A stretch of 51,214 nucleotides of DNA from Oscillatoriales cyanobacterium CG2_30_40_61 (GTDB lineage: Bacteria > Cyanobacteriota > Cyanobacteriia > Cyanobacteriales > Microcoleaceae): contig MNYZ01000015.1 in assembly GCA_001873365.1 (NCBI GenBank), forward strand, positions 1 through 51,214, written 5' to 3'. Numbering within the stretch: position 1 is the first letter of the stretch; every line of letters begins with the position of its first letter. The notes beneath the pieces were generated by a model. The model was given only the letters and a program-made list of their open reading frames with translations, made no database searches and was not told the DNA's origin. Positions 34,701 to 43,394 of the stretch are shown one piece after another. Position numbers and translations under genes: made by a program.

Positions 34701-35257
34701 ATGATACCGAAGTGATTAATCCTGACTGGATGAAGGCGATGGTAGAACAAGTTCAACGTCCTCAAATTGGTGCGGTAGGAGCGTTATTATTATTCCCTGA
34801 TAATACCATTCAACACGCTGGCGTTGTCATGGGTTTAGGTGGCGTTGCTGGTCATGGATATTATGCCATGTCTTCTGATATCCCCGGATATTTTGGTAAT
34901 GTTATTGGGTTTAATAATGTTTCTGCGGTTACCGGTGCTTGTTTGATGTGTCGGCGAGAAGTATTTGAACAAATAGGGGGTTTTGATGAACATTTGACAG
35001 TCGCGTATAATGATGTCGATTTGTGTTTAAAGATGCTAGACAAAGGCTATCGTAATTTGTACTTACCTCACGTTACACTTTATCATCATGAATCAAAAAG
35101 TCGAGGTTATGAAGATACACCAGAAAAGAAAGAACGTCTAAACCGAGAATCAAAAATCATTGCCAGACGTTGGCAGAAGTATATTGAGAATGATCCGTGT
35201 TATAGTCCTCACTTGACAAGAGTTTGTCAAAACTTTAGTATTAAGGTGCAGGATTAA
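31793..35257 (+). CDS. TPR protein with two GT2 glycosyltransferase domains
   Basis: The 1154-residue protein has about 17 tetratricopeptide repeats (residues about 10-600; SAWAQYKLAEVLLKLGNLPDAIDAL type). A GT2 domain follows at about 620-825, with the nucleotide-sugar site DDAS and the metal motif DHDD (near 711). A second GT2 domain lies at about 878-1100, with NNDTE near 969 and a C-terminal rhamnosyltransferase-like tail. There is no signal peptide or membrane helix. It probably adds two sugars in sequence while the TPR part holds a substrate protein or complex. It is followed on the same strand by two methyltransferase genes (74 bp), so a short operon is likely. Confidence 0.93.
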   Translation: MLSKSSKLKTATDLLEEANQLKQSGQLEAAILTYRQATQVNPNFHWVYHNLGEALAENNQLLEAMQAFQRAIELNPDSAWAQYKLAEVLLKLGNLPDAIDALNCAITINPNVTEFYNSLGKALFKQGELEQAISYYQKALELNSEDAISYQYLGETLAQQGKLDEAIDSCRKAINLNPNSGNTYEILGKVLVQKGLFDEALNTLLEAVEFNLKSPEIYHALGDVYSHFKQWDQAIQSYSQAIQIKPNAAIFHHGLGNVFAQLNQWENAVSAYSQAIVLNPESAECHQSFAEVLAKLERWDAAIASYTKALELNPDLTNIYPRLADALKHRGTPSDLQKANQYYQKTIELNVDDLEAYQSLLKSQPDNLDLCWKYANLLWSKNQREQALIYYKKIKDAQPQDFELLLKLGEAFVRMSEFEDAIAVYQKALEINPNSSDIYHRLGEPLEKIGELEAAAKSYQEAIELNPDFFGSYHNLGDIRQRQKKFEQAVLSYKKAIELNPSFYWSYHNLADTLEKQGNSEEAIATYRKCLEINPHFGWSHCNLATALAKQGKIEDSLHHYRRAAELDPALGIDFNGLKTALLEQILVEDYMYKLWRDKNFPRASDLRKMAETMELFRYKPVFSVIMPVYNTPEEFLREAIESVINQIYPYWEFCIADDASPSPHVKAILEEYKAKDSRIKVIYRTENGHISASSNSALELATGEFITLLDHDDLITPDGLYEVALLLNRNPDLDMIYSDEDKISPNGNLINPYFKPEWCPESFLSRMYTCHLGTYRRSIIEEIGGFRIGYEGAQDYDLVLRFTEKTDKIAHIPKVLYHWRMHSGSTAGGSEAKPYAYEASKKAIQDAVERRGETGIVTGVPGFLGHHLVRYEITNYKKVSIVIPTRDLGEVLDRCLESIFTLTTYPNYEVIVIDNGSVQDYTFKVFSKWSDQETSRFKCYRLDIPFNFSTINNYGVSQATGDYLLFLNNDTEVINPDWMKAMVEQVQRPQIGAVGALLLFPDNTIQHAGVVMGLGGVAGHGYYAMSSDIPGYFGNVIGFNNVSAVTGACLMCRREVFEQIGGFDEHLTVAYNDVDLCLKMLDKGYRNLYLPHVTLYHHESKSRGYEDTPEKKERLNRESKIIARRWQKYIENDPCYSPHLTRVCQNFSIKVQD

Positions 35258-35330
35258 ATACAGATATATGAATCGTTGAATTAATTCTGATCGCTTAGAT
35301 TCGTGAAACTTAAATATAAGGAATGGGGAT

Positions 35331-36305
35331 ATGTTGGTAGAAGATGAAAACTTAATTTTATCAGTTGATGAATCTTGGTCAGATGATCATGCAATTGGTT
35401 TAAGAGGGTGGATTACTTCAAAAAAAGGTGCTTTAGATAAAGTAGAAATTTATGTCGGGGTTAATAGTGTTCCGATCACTTCTTGGCATCCCCGTCCCGA
35501 TGTCGAAGCAGCATATCCCCTGTATTACACAAAAAATTGTGGTTTTGTTGTCCATATTCCTCGCATTGCGAAACATCAGGTTACGTTTAATGCGAAAGGT
35601 CAAGGTAAAACTTTTAATAAAACTGTTTTCTTTGATGGGTCATTACCACCACCACCTGATCCTAACATTTTTCCTGATGGTTCTGGTCTTTACCATGACT
35701 TTATCAAAATTGTTAATAATAATCACTTAAAAGTTTTAGAAATTGGCTCACGTATGGTTGTTTCTGGAACTAACAGTCAAAGAGTTTTTTATCAAGGAGC
35801 ATCTTCTTACATAGGATTTGATTATTATCCAGACAGTAATACAGATGTTGTAGGAGATGCACACCAGTTATCTAAATACTTTGAAAAAGAGAAATTTGGT
35901 GCTATATTTTCTCTAGCAGTATTTGAACATTTAGCAATGCCTTGGGTTGTAGCATTAGAGATTAGTAAACTACTTGAAGTAGGGGGTATAACATTTCATC
36001 AAACCCATTTTGCTTTTCCCAGTCATGAGCTTCCTTGGGATTTTTGGCGATATTGTGATGCGGGTCTGAAGGTTTTGTTTTCACCTGCTTTGGGATTTGA
36101 AGTCATTCAATCTGCTTTTCATGAACCCGTCCGTTTATATAGCGATCGCTTAAGTGCTAATCTTGAACGTTTACCAAGTTTTCCTGTTTTTACTAATGTT
36201 TCCATTCTAGCTAGAAAAGTTAAACCAGTAAATTACGATGAATTCAAGTGGAATGTAACAATAGAAGATCTCCTAGATCAAAACAGCCATTATCCCCAAC
36301 CTTAA
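35331..36305 (+). CDS. Beta-domain plus SAM-dependent methyltransferase, copy 1
   Basis: The 324-residue protein has a beta-rich N-terminal module (about 1-105; ILSVDESWSDDHAIGLRGW, RPDVEAAYP, CGFVVHIP) followed by a class I methyltransferase. Methyltransferase motif I is VLEIGSR rather than GxGxG, then FDYYPDSNTDVVGDAH and the motif around AVFEHLAMPW. It probably methylates a sugar or protein in the surface-glycan pathway. AAGGAAtgggg precedes the ATG. It is strikingly similar to the next gene. Confidence 0.8.
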   Translation: MLVEDENLILSVDESWSDDHAIGLRGWITSKKGALDKVEIYVGVNSVPITSWHPRPDVEAAYPLYYTKNCGFVVHIPRIAKHQVTFNAKGQGKTFNKTVFFDGSLPPPPDPNIFPDGSGLYHDFIKIVNNNHLKVLEIGSRMVVSGTNSQRVFYQGASSYIGFDYYPDSNTDVVGDAHQLSKYFEKEKFGAIFSLAVFEHLAMPWVVALEISKLLEVGGITFHQTHFAFPSHELPWDFWRYCDAGLKVLFSPALGFEVIQSAFHEPVRLYSDRLSANLERLPSFPVFTNVSILARKVKPVNYDEFKWNVTIEDLLDQNSHYPQP

Positions 36306-36329
36306 TTGAAAATATAAAGGAAAAAGTTG

Positions 36330-37304
36330 ATGTTTGTAGAAGACGAAAAAATTATTTTAGCAGTAGATGAATCTTGGTCAAATGACTACTCTATTACAAT
36401 TAGAGGCTGGCTCATTTCTAAAAAATCAGGATTAGACAAAGTAGAAATTTCTGTAGATCGTAATAGAGTCCCGATTACTGCATGGTATCCTCGTCCTGAT
36501 GTAACTGCTATTTATCCCCAGTATCAAACTCAGAATTGTGGTTTTGTAGTTCATCTCCCTCGTTTAAGCCAACATCAAGTCACGTTTAATACTCACGGTC
36601 AAGGTGAAACTTATGAAAAAACAGTTGTTTTTGATGGGTCGTTGCCTCTGCCCCCTATAGACTATATTGATGCGGGCAGTTTATTTAATGATTTTATTAA
36701 TTTAGTTAACCAAAATCATCTAAACGTTTTAGAAATTGGTTCGCGCATTGTTTCTCCTGGCAGTGCCAGCAAGCGACCTTTATTTCCTGATTGTAAATCT
36801 TATACTGGATTTGATTATTACCCAGATTCTAATACAGATGTGGTTGGAGATGCTCATAAAATCTCTCAATACTTCGGAAATCAAAAGTTTGATGCAATTT
36901 TTTCTATCTCTGTCTTTGAACATTTAGCAATGCCTTGGATCGCTGCTAGAGAAATTAGTAAACTCCTTGACGTTGGTAGTGTTACTTACCATAGTAGTCA
37001 TTTTGCTTGGCCTCTCCATGAAAAACCTTGGGACTTTTGGCGTTTTTCTGATGAAGGTTTAAGGGTATTGTTTTCTCCAGCTTTAGGATTTGAGATTATC
37101 AAATCCGGTCTTTTTGCGCCTTTGCGCCTTCATTTGGATCAAGTGAATTCACCTCAAGAATTACTGGCAACCCAGCCAGGTTTTGGGGGAGTTGCTATTT
37201 TAGCCAAAAAAGTTAGAGAAGTTAATTATGATAAATTTAGATGGGATGTGACGTTAGATGATGTTTTGGAGTCTGAAAGTTATTATCCCAAGCCACAACT
37301 TTAG
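36330..37304 (+). CDS. Beta-domain plus SAM-dependent methyltransferase, copy 2
   Basis: The 324-residue paralog of the preceding gene shares architecture and motifs (DESWSNDYSITIRGW, RPDVTAIYP, VLEIGSR, FDYYPDSNTDVVGDAHK). The ATG at 36330, with AAAGGA upstream, is preferred to the TTG at 36327. It lies 24 bp after copy 1, so the two are co-transcribed. The duplication may give two methylation specificities. The adenosyl-binding region is conserved in both, so neither looks dead. Confidence 0.8.
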   Translation: MFVEDEKIILAVDESWSNDYSITIRGWLISKKSGLDKVEISVDRNRVPITAWYPRPDVTAIYPQYQTQNCGFVVHLPRLSQHQVTFNTHGQGETYEKTVVFDGSLPLPPIDYIDAGSLFNDFINLVNQNHLNVLEIGSRIVSPGSASKRPLFPDCKSYTGFDYYPDSNTDVVGDAHKISQYFGNQKFDAIFSISVFEHLAMPWIAAREISKLLDVGSVTYHSSHFAWPLHEKPWDFWRFSDEGLRVLFSPALGFEIIKSGLFAPLRLHLDQVNSPQELLATQPGFGGVAILAKKVREVNYDKFRWDVTLDDVLESESYYPKPQL

Positions 37305-37326
37305 CAAATTTAGATCATAAAAATAA

Positions 37327-37364
37327 AAAACCGTCCGAGCTTAATTTATAGCGAAGACGGTTTT
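37327..37364. terminator. Bidirectional terminator between convergent genes
   Basis: Arms AAAACCGTC (37327-37335) and GACGGTTTT (37356-37364) form a 9-bp stem with A/T runs on both sides. It can stop transcription from the methyltransferase pair and from the giant gene on the other strand. Confidence 0.85.
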
Positions 37365-37388
37365 AGGCTTTTTTCTGAGCTATTGAAC

Positions 37389-40300
37389 TCAAACCGATAA
37401 ATCTGTTTGAGATAATTGGCGTTGATGAAGTTGCCCGTGAGCTTCTTCTAATTCTGTTAGAACTTCATCAAATTGAGATTGCGATCGCTCTAATTCTTCT
37501 TTTGTTTGGTGCAGTTCTGCTTTAATTCTTACTAACTCTTGACAAATTACTTCTGAATCTCGATATTGTTCTGTAATACGTTTTTCTAAGCTACCTCCTG
37601 AAAAAAACTCTACCGCTTGATATTTGTCTTTCCAAACTTCTACATTTTGCCAATAGTTATGATTAGCAAGAGACTCTAGATCAAGATCATGAGAAAAATC
37701 TTTATTGGGCTTTGGCCCATGAAAGTGAATAACTTTTGCATTAGGATTTAAATCCCAATAAGATTTCCAGTTGAGAGTAGGATCTAGGTGTTGCCATCGA
37801 TCCTTAAAAAATAAATTGTATGCTCCTTGATCGAAGGCCCACTTCATAATCTCCATCAGATTGTACATAATAAAATTGTTAAATTCTTGATCAATCTTGA
37901 GAAGATTTTTAATATTCATATAAAGTACACCACTATTCAGGTAACTCCAGTTGCTCGGATCAAATTCAGGGGCTGCTGCTATATACTCACAAGTGACTCC
38001 TTTGAGGTAATCAACCACATCATTTTGAAACATTGTGTCGCAGTCAGTGTATAAAACATATTCATCCTGCATCCCATATTTTTGGACAATTTTAGGAATT
38101 TCAATTCTCAAAAATGCCCCAGCAGCTACATGAGCAGCACCAGGGATATCCCTCTTAAATTGGTCATAGTGTGAGCTTCTGTAATGGATTACTTTTACCC
38201 CATTTTTTCGTAACCACTCTGTTAATTCATTTTCTTGACCATCGTAAATACAATAGGGTTCTAATGTAGTATTTTGTTTAGCCGTTAAAACAGATACTTT
38301 CATCATTTGACTATATACTTCAAACCCTTCACCCTCATCACTGATAGCAAAGAACCACTTGATTGCTGGTTGGTTCAATAATGATAAAGTTGGTAAATTA
38401 GACTTTTTCCAATATTCTCTATACCATCCTACTTGAGATTGATTCAATTCAACTTTAACTTGGTTTAATTCATCTTCTCGTTGATATAGCTCAGACCGTT
38501 CATGTAGAATTACCTCACCTGATTCAATATAAGGTTGGATAATATCAATTAAATTATCGGTACTGTTGTTGTTGTAAAGATAAAATCTTTCTAGTCCAAC
38601 TATTTTATGAAACTCCAGCAACTCAATAATATATGGAGATTCATTTTTTAAAATTGCAGAGATACTTAGTTCAAATTGCCCTCGGGGTTTGGCTTTAGAA
38701 ACCGAAACTACAGACCATTTTTGTTCCGTTGGTTGAAAATGAATAACACCTAATTTCACACGGATTTGATCGGCTAAAACAACTTGAATCTGAATTTCCG
38801 AAATAGATTGTGTTTCAGGAACTTTAATTAACGCTGCATAACCACTTTCCAGTGCAAAAGAAGCATCTGGGTAAGATTGAGCGACATCTTCGCGAATATC
38901 ACCCACAGGAATTTGACGAATCACCTGACCCTGGTGAATCAATTCAACGACTACTGCTTTTGCCTGTTTTCCAATGACCCAACCACTGATTAAGACTTGA
39001 CTAACCACTAATTTGCCAACGGCAGGAGCATCAATATGATGTCCACAGAGCAATTCTGAATTCTCCGACTCAACTGAGTTTACTTGGAGTAAATGGTGTA
39101 ACGTAAGATTTTCCGTGTGTTCGGGATGGTCATGTAATAAAGGTTCACTATTCCAGGGATCAATTTTATTTCCTAAACGACCAAAATTTGCTTCTCCTAA
39201 AAGGGATGCTGTGATCACAGGTTTCGTGAGGCTTAAATCGTCACCCCAAGTCCCTCTTCCGTGCCAGAATAAAGGTTCACTATCCCAAGGATCAAAAGGA
39301 ATTAGTTTTTTACTAAGTAAATGAGGGCGGAAGAACAATTTACACCGTTCATTTAGCATAGCTGCGGCGAAAGAGAATGTGCTATTGGAAATGGCTAATA
39401 CATCACAGTGACTTAATAGATAAAAGTCAGGATAAAAACTAGCTTCTGGAAGTTCAATCCCTAAATCTTTTGTGGTAACTGGATGATAATCGGCAAAATC
39501 TTCCAGCATCGATTCCAAATCATCACTAGCAATAAATAATACAGGAGATTCTAAGGTTTCCCACAACCCTCTTAACCAATTTCTATAGCAAGAATTGGGT
39601 GCATAAAACATAAAATCTGCATAAGGTTCTCTATAATCTCCCCTTCGCAAATGTAAGCCAACAATCGTTTTCCCACGTTCATGCAAACGTTGGAGTGCTT
39701 CTTTCATTTTTGCTTCAATTGTAGGAATCGGTTTGAATAAAGAACGGAAAAAGTCTTTATAAGGGGCATAATACTTGGTATGTATTTGATAAGTTGGGCC
39801 ACCAAATTCTACATTTTTAAAAGGTTCTTTACCATTCAGAATTGAAAGTCCTGAGTCCAATTCTATGGGTAAATCTTTGGAAATCAGAGGCTCATGATGA
39901 CCAAATAAATATTGACCCAGCCAAGGTGTTGTTTCAACATGAATATCATGTTCTTTTTGATAAATTTTCAATGCTGCGTAGAGAAATATTTGATTTCCAA
40001 AGCGAGCGCGACTCAAAATTGACATGGTAACGAGTGGTTTCTTCACATAAAAGGCATCCCCCCAGAATGGATGGGGTGTTGTAGTTGCCACCCGTTGCAA
40101 GCCATACTGATCTAGAAATTCATCTAAATCATCAATTAATGCACAGCCTTCATATAGTTCTTTATAGTTAACTTCTGTATTAATAGCTTCCACATATTGC
40201 AGCCAGTTGGTTGCACCTTGTAACGCTAAAAGTTCTGCTCCTTGAATATCAATGTTGAGAATATTAAAATCAGCAGGATTCAGTCCTAATTCTTGTAATA

Positions 40301-42065
40301 GGGTATCCAAGGTTCGGGAAGGAACAGTAACTTGTTCTGTTTCTTGAATGGTCGGATAGATATCTAAATGATGCTTTAAAGGGAGAATTGAACTACTTTG
40401 ATCAAAAGAAGTCACTCGCAAGGTAACAGTCCCATTTTCATGACTAATTGCATAGTTAACCGCCTGCACATTTGGATATTGAGCAATATTGGTTTGTAAA
40501 CGTTCAAATACAGTCGGGTTAGCTTCAATAAACAGTACCCTTTGCGCTCCCATCGCTAAATAGTATTCGACTTCTGAGCCTTCATGGGCTCCAACATGAA
40601 CAATACCTCTGGGTGTAATCGAATGTTGGCGACAGAGTTGGGGAACATCTAATAGCCCCAGGGGTTCACCCAATACATTCGCGCGAAAGCGCTCATTTAC
40701 TGCCAAATAATTACTATACTCATAATTTTCATCCGAGGGCTCAAAGACTGGCTTATATTCCAAGCTGTTTCCCTGAATTTTAAACATTACATAACAAAAT
40801 TTATGCAAATATTCAAATGTCTCTTTTAATGTTATTTTGGCATCTAAATAAGTGCCTCCATATTCAAACTGAATATAGTCTATTTTTCCTTTCTTTAAGC
40901 AGTTTTTTGCCCCTTTTAAAACATCTAATTCTCCACCTTCCACATCAATTTTCAGGAAATTAATTCTCTCTAAATTTTGTTGAATACAGTAGTTATCTAC
41001 AGTATTTTTCAGCACTTGGATTTCCTGGGGCTGTTGCAGCGTTCCAGTTTTTTCAACTTCTAATCGCCGATGAAATGTACTCAATACGGATTGGGCTGGA
41101 TAGTGATAAAATGTTTGCACTCCAGCTTGATTCCCAATGGCAAAACTATTAGGGATGATTTGGGCTGTTGAGAATTTTCCCCCTAAGTTTTTAATTAAGT
41201 CTTTGTAAACGACTGGAATCGGTTCAAATAAATGAATTTCTGCATCGGGGCAAATGCTTAAAACTGCTTTTGTCCAATCTCCTAAACCAGCCCCCACATC
41301 AAGAACAACTGAACCTGGGGTAACAAATCTTCGGATCACTTGAGCTTCTCCACTACCCTCAAATTGAAGGCTATCGGGTTCAGCCTGCGGTGCTATTGCT
41401 GTCTGAACTACTGGAGTGGTTTGGGGATTTTCAAAAGAGATAGGATAACCCAACGTATGAAAAGAACGAGCATATTCTTCCCAAACTTTTGTAATTCCGT
41501 TTTGACAATAGCTGCCTAATACCGATTTTGCCCTTTCTGGAACTGAAATAATCGCATCTTCGATAACGACAATGTATTGACGTTTAAACGTAAGTAGTTC
41601 TTCGATGACTTCATGGATAGCAGGCCATTGTTCTAATTGATGGGGAGCATGAGGAGGCGATAAAAACATCCGTGCATCATCAATTAATATGAAGTGTTCC
41701 CATTCCGAGGCTTTGATGATTTGTAATTCTTCAAGTATAGGACATTCTTCTTCTTGTCCTGCTGTAATTCCCCCTGACCAATGGGCATCCAACCAAAACA
41801 AAGCTGATCCTTGCAGCTGAGGAATTATTGCTTTTAAGTGTTCTGTGGTGTGACCGTACAGAAATTGGATGTTTTGAATATGTTCATAATTTTTTGATGT
41901 GGTTTCATAGAACTGTTGGCATAATTCAATGGTGAATACATTTTTAAACAGATTAGATGCCCAAACTGCTGTTCCGCCCTGAAAGGTTCCGGTTTCAATA
42001 AAGGTTTCAATGTTATATTCCTTTTGCAGTAGACTCATCAGATTCTGGCAATTTCCTAATCCCAT
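37389..42065 (-). CDS. Giant multidomain glycan enzyme: three methyltransferases, GT11-like and GT8-like transferases
   Basis: The 1558-residue protein has these parts in order: a class I methyltransferase (about 10-200; ETGTFQGGTAVWA, WLDAHWSGG); FkbM-type methyltransferase 1 (about 240-460; DVGAGLGDW, KIDVEGGELDVLKG); FkbM-type 2 (about 470-675; VHVGAHEGSEVEYY, NIDIQGAELLALQG); a GT11/alpha-1,2-fucosyltransferase-like domain (about 679-935; HLRRGDY at 805-811); a beta module (about 1010-1110); a GT92-like start (about 1130-1195; AILKNESPYIIELLEFH); a GT8-like domain with metal motif DCD at 1341-1343 (about 1235-1480); and a C-terminal coiled coil (about 1495-1545). No signal peptide is seen. 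It probably builds and methylates a fucose-containing surface glycan. The ATG at 42065 lies 60 bp from a divergent TPR gene. Confidence 0.9.
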   Translation of the reverse strand: MGLGNCQNLMSLLQKEYNIETFIETGTFQGGTAVWASNLFKNVFTIELCQQFYETTSKNYEHIQNIQFLYGHTTEHLKAIIPQLQGSALFWLDAHWSGGITAGQEEECPILEELQIIKASEWEHFILIDDARMFLSPPHAPHQLEQWPAIHEVIEELLTFKRQYIVVIEDAIISVPERAKSVLGSYCQNGITKVWEEYARSFHTLGYPISFENPQTTPVVQTAIAPQAEPDSLQFEGSGEAQVIRRFVTPGSVVLDVGAGLGDWTKAVLSICPDAEIHLFEPIPVVYKDLIKNLGGKFSTAQIIPNSFAIGNQAGVQTFYHYPAQSVLSTFHRRLEVEKTGTLQQPQEIQVLKNTVDNYCIQQNLERINFLKIDVEGGELDVLKGAKNCLKKGKIDYIQFEYGGTYLDAKITLKETFEYLHKFCYVMFKIQGNSLEYKPVFEPSDENYEYSNYLAVNERFRANVLGEPLGLLDVPQLCRQHSITPRGIVHVGAHEGSEVEYYLAMGAQRVLFIEANPTVFERLQTNIAQYPNVQAVNYAISHENGTVTLRVTSFDQSSSILPLKHHLDIYPTIQETEQVTVPSRTLDTLLQELGLNPADFNILNIDIQGAELLALQGATNWLQYVEAINTEVNYKELYEGCALIDDLDEFLDQYGLQRVATTTPHPFWGDAFYVKKPLVTMSILSRARFGNQIFLYAALKIYQKEHDIHVETTPWLGQYLFGHHEPLISKDLPIELDSGLSILNGKEPFKNVEFGGPTYQIHTKYYAPYKDFFRSLFKPIPTIEAKMKEALQRLHERGKTIVGLHLRRGDYREPYADFMFYAPNSCYRNWLRGLWETLESPVLFIASDDLESMLEDFADYHPVTTKDLGIELPEASFYPDFYLLSHCDVLAISNSTFSFAAAMLNERCKLFFRPHLLSKKLIPFDPWDSEPLFWHGRGTWGDDLSLTKPVITASLLGEANFGRLGNKIDPWNSEPLLHDHPEHTENLTLHHLLQVNSVESENSELLCGHHIDAPAVGKLVVSQVLISGWVIGKQAKAVVVELIHQGQVIRQIPVGDIREDVAQSYPDASFALESGYAALIKVPETQSISEIQIQVVLADQIRVKLGVIHFQPTEQKWSVVSVSKAKPRGQFELSISAILKNESPYIIELLEFHKIVGLERFYLYNNNSTDNLIDIIQPYIESGEVILHERSELYQREDELNQVKVELNQSQVGWYREYWKKSNLPTLSLLNQPAIKWFFAISDEGEGFEVYSQMMKVSVLTAKQNTTLEPYCIYDGQENELTEWLRKNGVKVIHYRSSHYDQFKRDIPGAAHVAAGAFLRIEIPKIVQKYGMQDEYVLYTDCDTMFQNDVVDYLKGVTCEYIAAAPEFDPSNWSYLNSGVLYMNIKNLLKIDQEFNNFIMYNLMEIMKWAFDQGAYNLFFKDRWQHLDPTLNWKSYWDLNPNAKVIHFHGPKPNKDFSHDLDLESLANHNYWQNVEVWKDKYQAVEFFSGGSLEKRITEQYRDSEVICQELVRIKAELHQTKEELERSQSQFDEVLTELEEAHGQLHQRQLSQTDLSV
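39136..39295. repeat. Internal duplication inside the giant gene
   Basis: A 28-bp sequence at 39136-39163 recurs at 39268-39295 with two mismatches. In protein it is DPW(D/N)SEPL, at about residues 925-932 and 969-976, and the text around it (WGDxxxxxKPxxTxS then FG) also echoes residues 668-690 at the GT11 domain start. A partial domain-junction duplication is likely. Confidence 0.75.
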
Positions 42066-42125
42066 TTTTTTATTCCTTTTCTACTTTTGCTGAAAAAATT
42101 ACTAAAGATTATCTATTACACTAAA

Positions 42126-43379
42126 ATGAATACCTTATTAAAAGTTACTTTGCAAGTATCTATGAGTCATTTTGACCAAGCAAATAAACAGAAGCAATCA
42201 GGCCAGCTTCAGGAATCCATCGCTGTCTACCATCAAGCCATCACTGAAAAGCCTAACTTTTCCTGGTATCACCATAACTTAGGGGAAACCCTGGCTCAAC
42301 TGGGTCAGGTGGAGGACGCGATCGCAAGTTATCAAAAAGCCTGCGAACTCAACCCCAACTCGGCTTGGTCTTACTATAACCTAGGTGAACTCCTAGAGCA
42401 ACAGGGTAAAATTCCAGAAGCAACAGAGGCTTATCGTCGTGCTGTAGAACTTAATCCTGATTTTTATGAGTTTCAGCAGAGTCTCGGTAAACTACTCTGT
42501 CAACAGGGACAGTTTTCGGAAGCGATCAGTTCCCTGGAAAAAGCAATTGAACTCGAACCCGATGCCACTGTCTGTTATCAATATCTGTGGGACGCCTTCG
42601 CTCAACAGGGACAGGGACGCGAAGGCATAGCCTATTTACATAAAGCGGTGACGGCAACTCCCAATAGTGGGGAACTCCATCAACAGTTGGCCGAAGCGTT
42701 AAAGGCAAATAATCAAATTCAGGAAGCGATCGCTTCTTACCAAAATGTAATTCAGATTAACCCCAAATCCGCTTGGAGTTATTATCAGTTAGGGATGATT
42801 TTTCGAGATCAAGGTCAATATCAGGATGCGATCGCCTACTACCGCAAAGCCACCGAATATGACCCAAAATCGGCCATTTATTATCATTTCCTGGGACATA
42901 CCCTATCCCTAGTTCATGATTGGGAAAATGCGATCGCAGCTTACAAGAAAGCCTTAGATCTCGCCCCGACTTCAGGGATTATTTATCAACACTTAGGAGA
43001 TGCCCTCTCCACCCTTCAACGTTGGGAGCAGGCGGCTACCGCTTACCGGAAATCCGTAGATTTGGAACCCCATTCCCTAGAAGCGCAGGATCATCTAGGG
43101 TTTGCCCTAGCTCAACTCCAACGCTGGGATGATGCGATTTTAGCCTATCGGCGGGCCTTGGATGTGAGCTTATCTGATGTGGTGTATGGACATTTAGGGG
43201 ATGCTTTGGAAAAGCGTTCCCATGTTCAACCCCTGGAAAAAGATGCTCGTACCGATCTTGAAGATGCGGTGAGTTGTTATCGTCAAGCCCTGGAATTAAA
43301 TCCTAATCAAGAGGCTATTTCCCAGCAGTTAAATCATGCTTTGGCTCAACTTAATCGGGCTTATAAATTAAGGAATTAG
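42126..43379 (+). CDS. TPR-repeat protein
   Basis: The protein, 417 residues from the ATG at 42126, consists of about 11 TPR units (SAWSYYNLGELLEQQGKIPEATEAYRRA type) and has no catalytic domain. It resembles the TPR half of the 1154-residue protein. The true start is uncertain: TTG at 42087, ATG at 42126 or ATG at 42162, none with a good ribosome site. It is divergent from the giant gene with about 60 bp between frame starts, so the promoters overlap. It may be a scaffold for the glycan enzymes. Confidence 0.85.
   Translation: MNTLLKVTLQVSMSHFDQANKQKQSGQLQESIAVYHQAITEKPNFSWYHHNLGETLAQLGQVEDAIASYQKACELNPNSAWSYYNLGELLEQQGKIPEATEAYRRAVELNPDFYEFQQSLGKLLCQQGQFSEAISSLEKAIELEPDATVCYQYLWDAFAQQGQGREGIAYLHKAVTATPNSGELHQQLAEALKANNQIQEAIASYQNVIQINPKSAWSYYQLGMIFRDQGQYQDAIAYYRKATEYDPKSAIYYHFLGHTLSLVHDWENAIAAYKKALDLAPTSGIIYQHLGDALSTLQRWEQAATAYRKSVDLEPHSLEAQDHLGFALAQLQRWDDAILAYRRALDVSLSDVVYGHLGDALEKRSHVQPLEKDARTDLEDAVSCYRQALELNPNQEAISQQLNHALAQLNRAYKLRN
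42594..42626. repeat. Palindromic insert inside the TPR coding sequence
   Basis: GCCTTCGC (42594-42601) and its reverse complement GCGAAGGC (42619-42626) frame a 17-bp loop. It is in frame and encodes part of one TPR unit (DAFAQQGQGREGIAY). It resembles dispersed palindromic repeats of filamentous cyanobacteria. Confidence 0.5.
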
Positions 43380-43394
43380 AGGTCAAATCATTAA

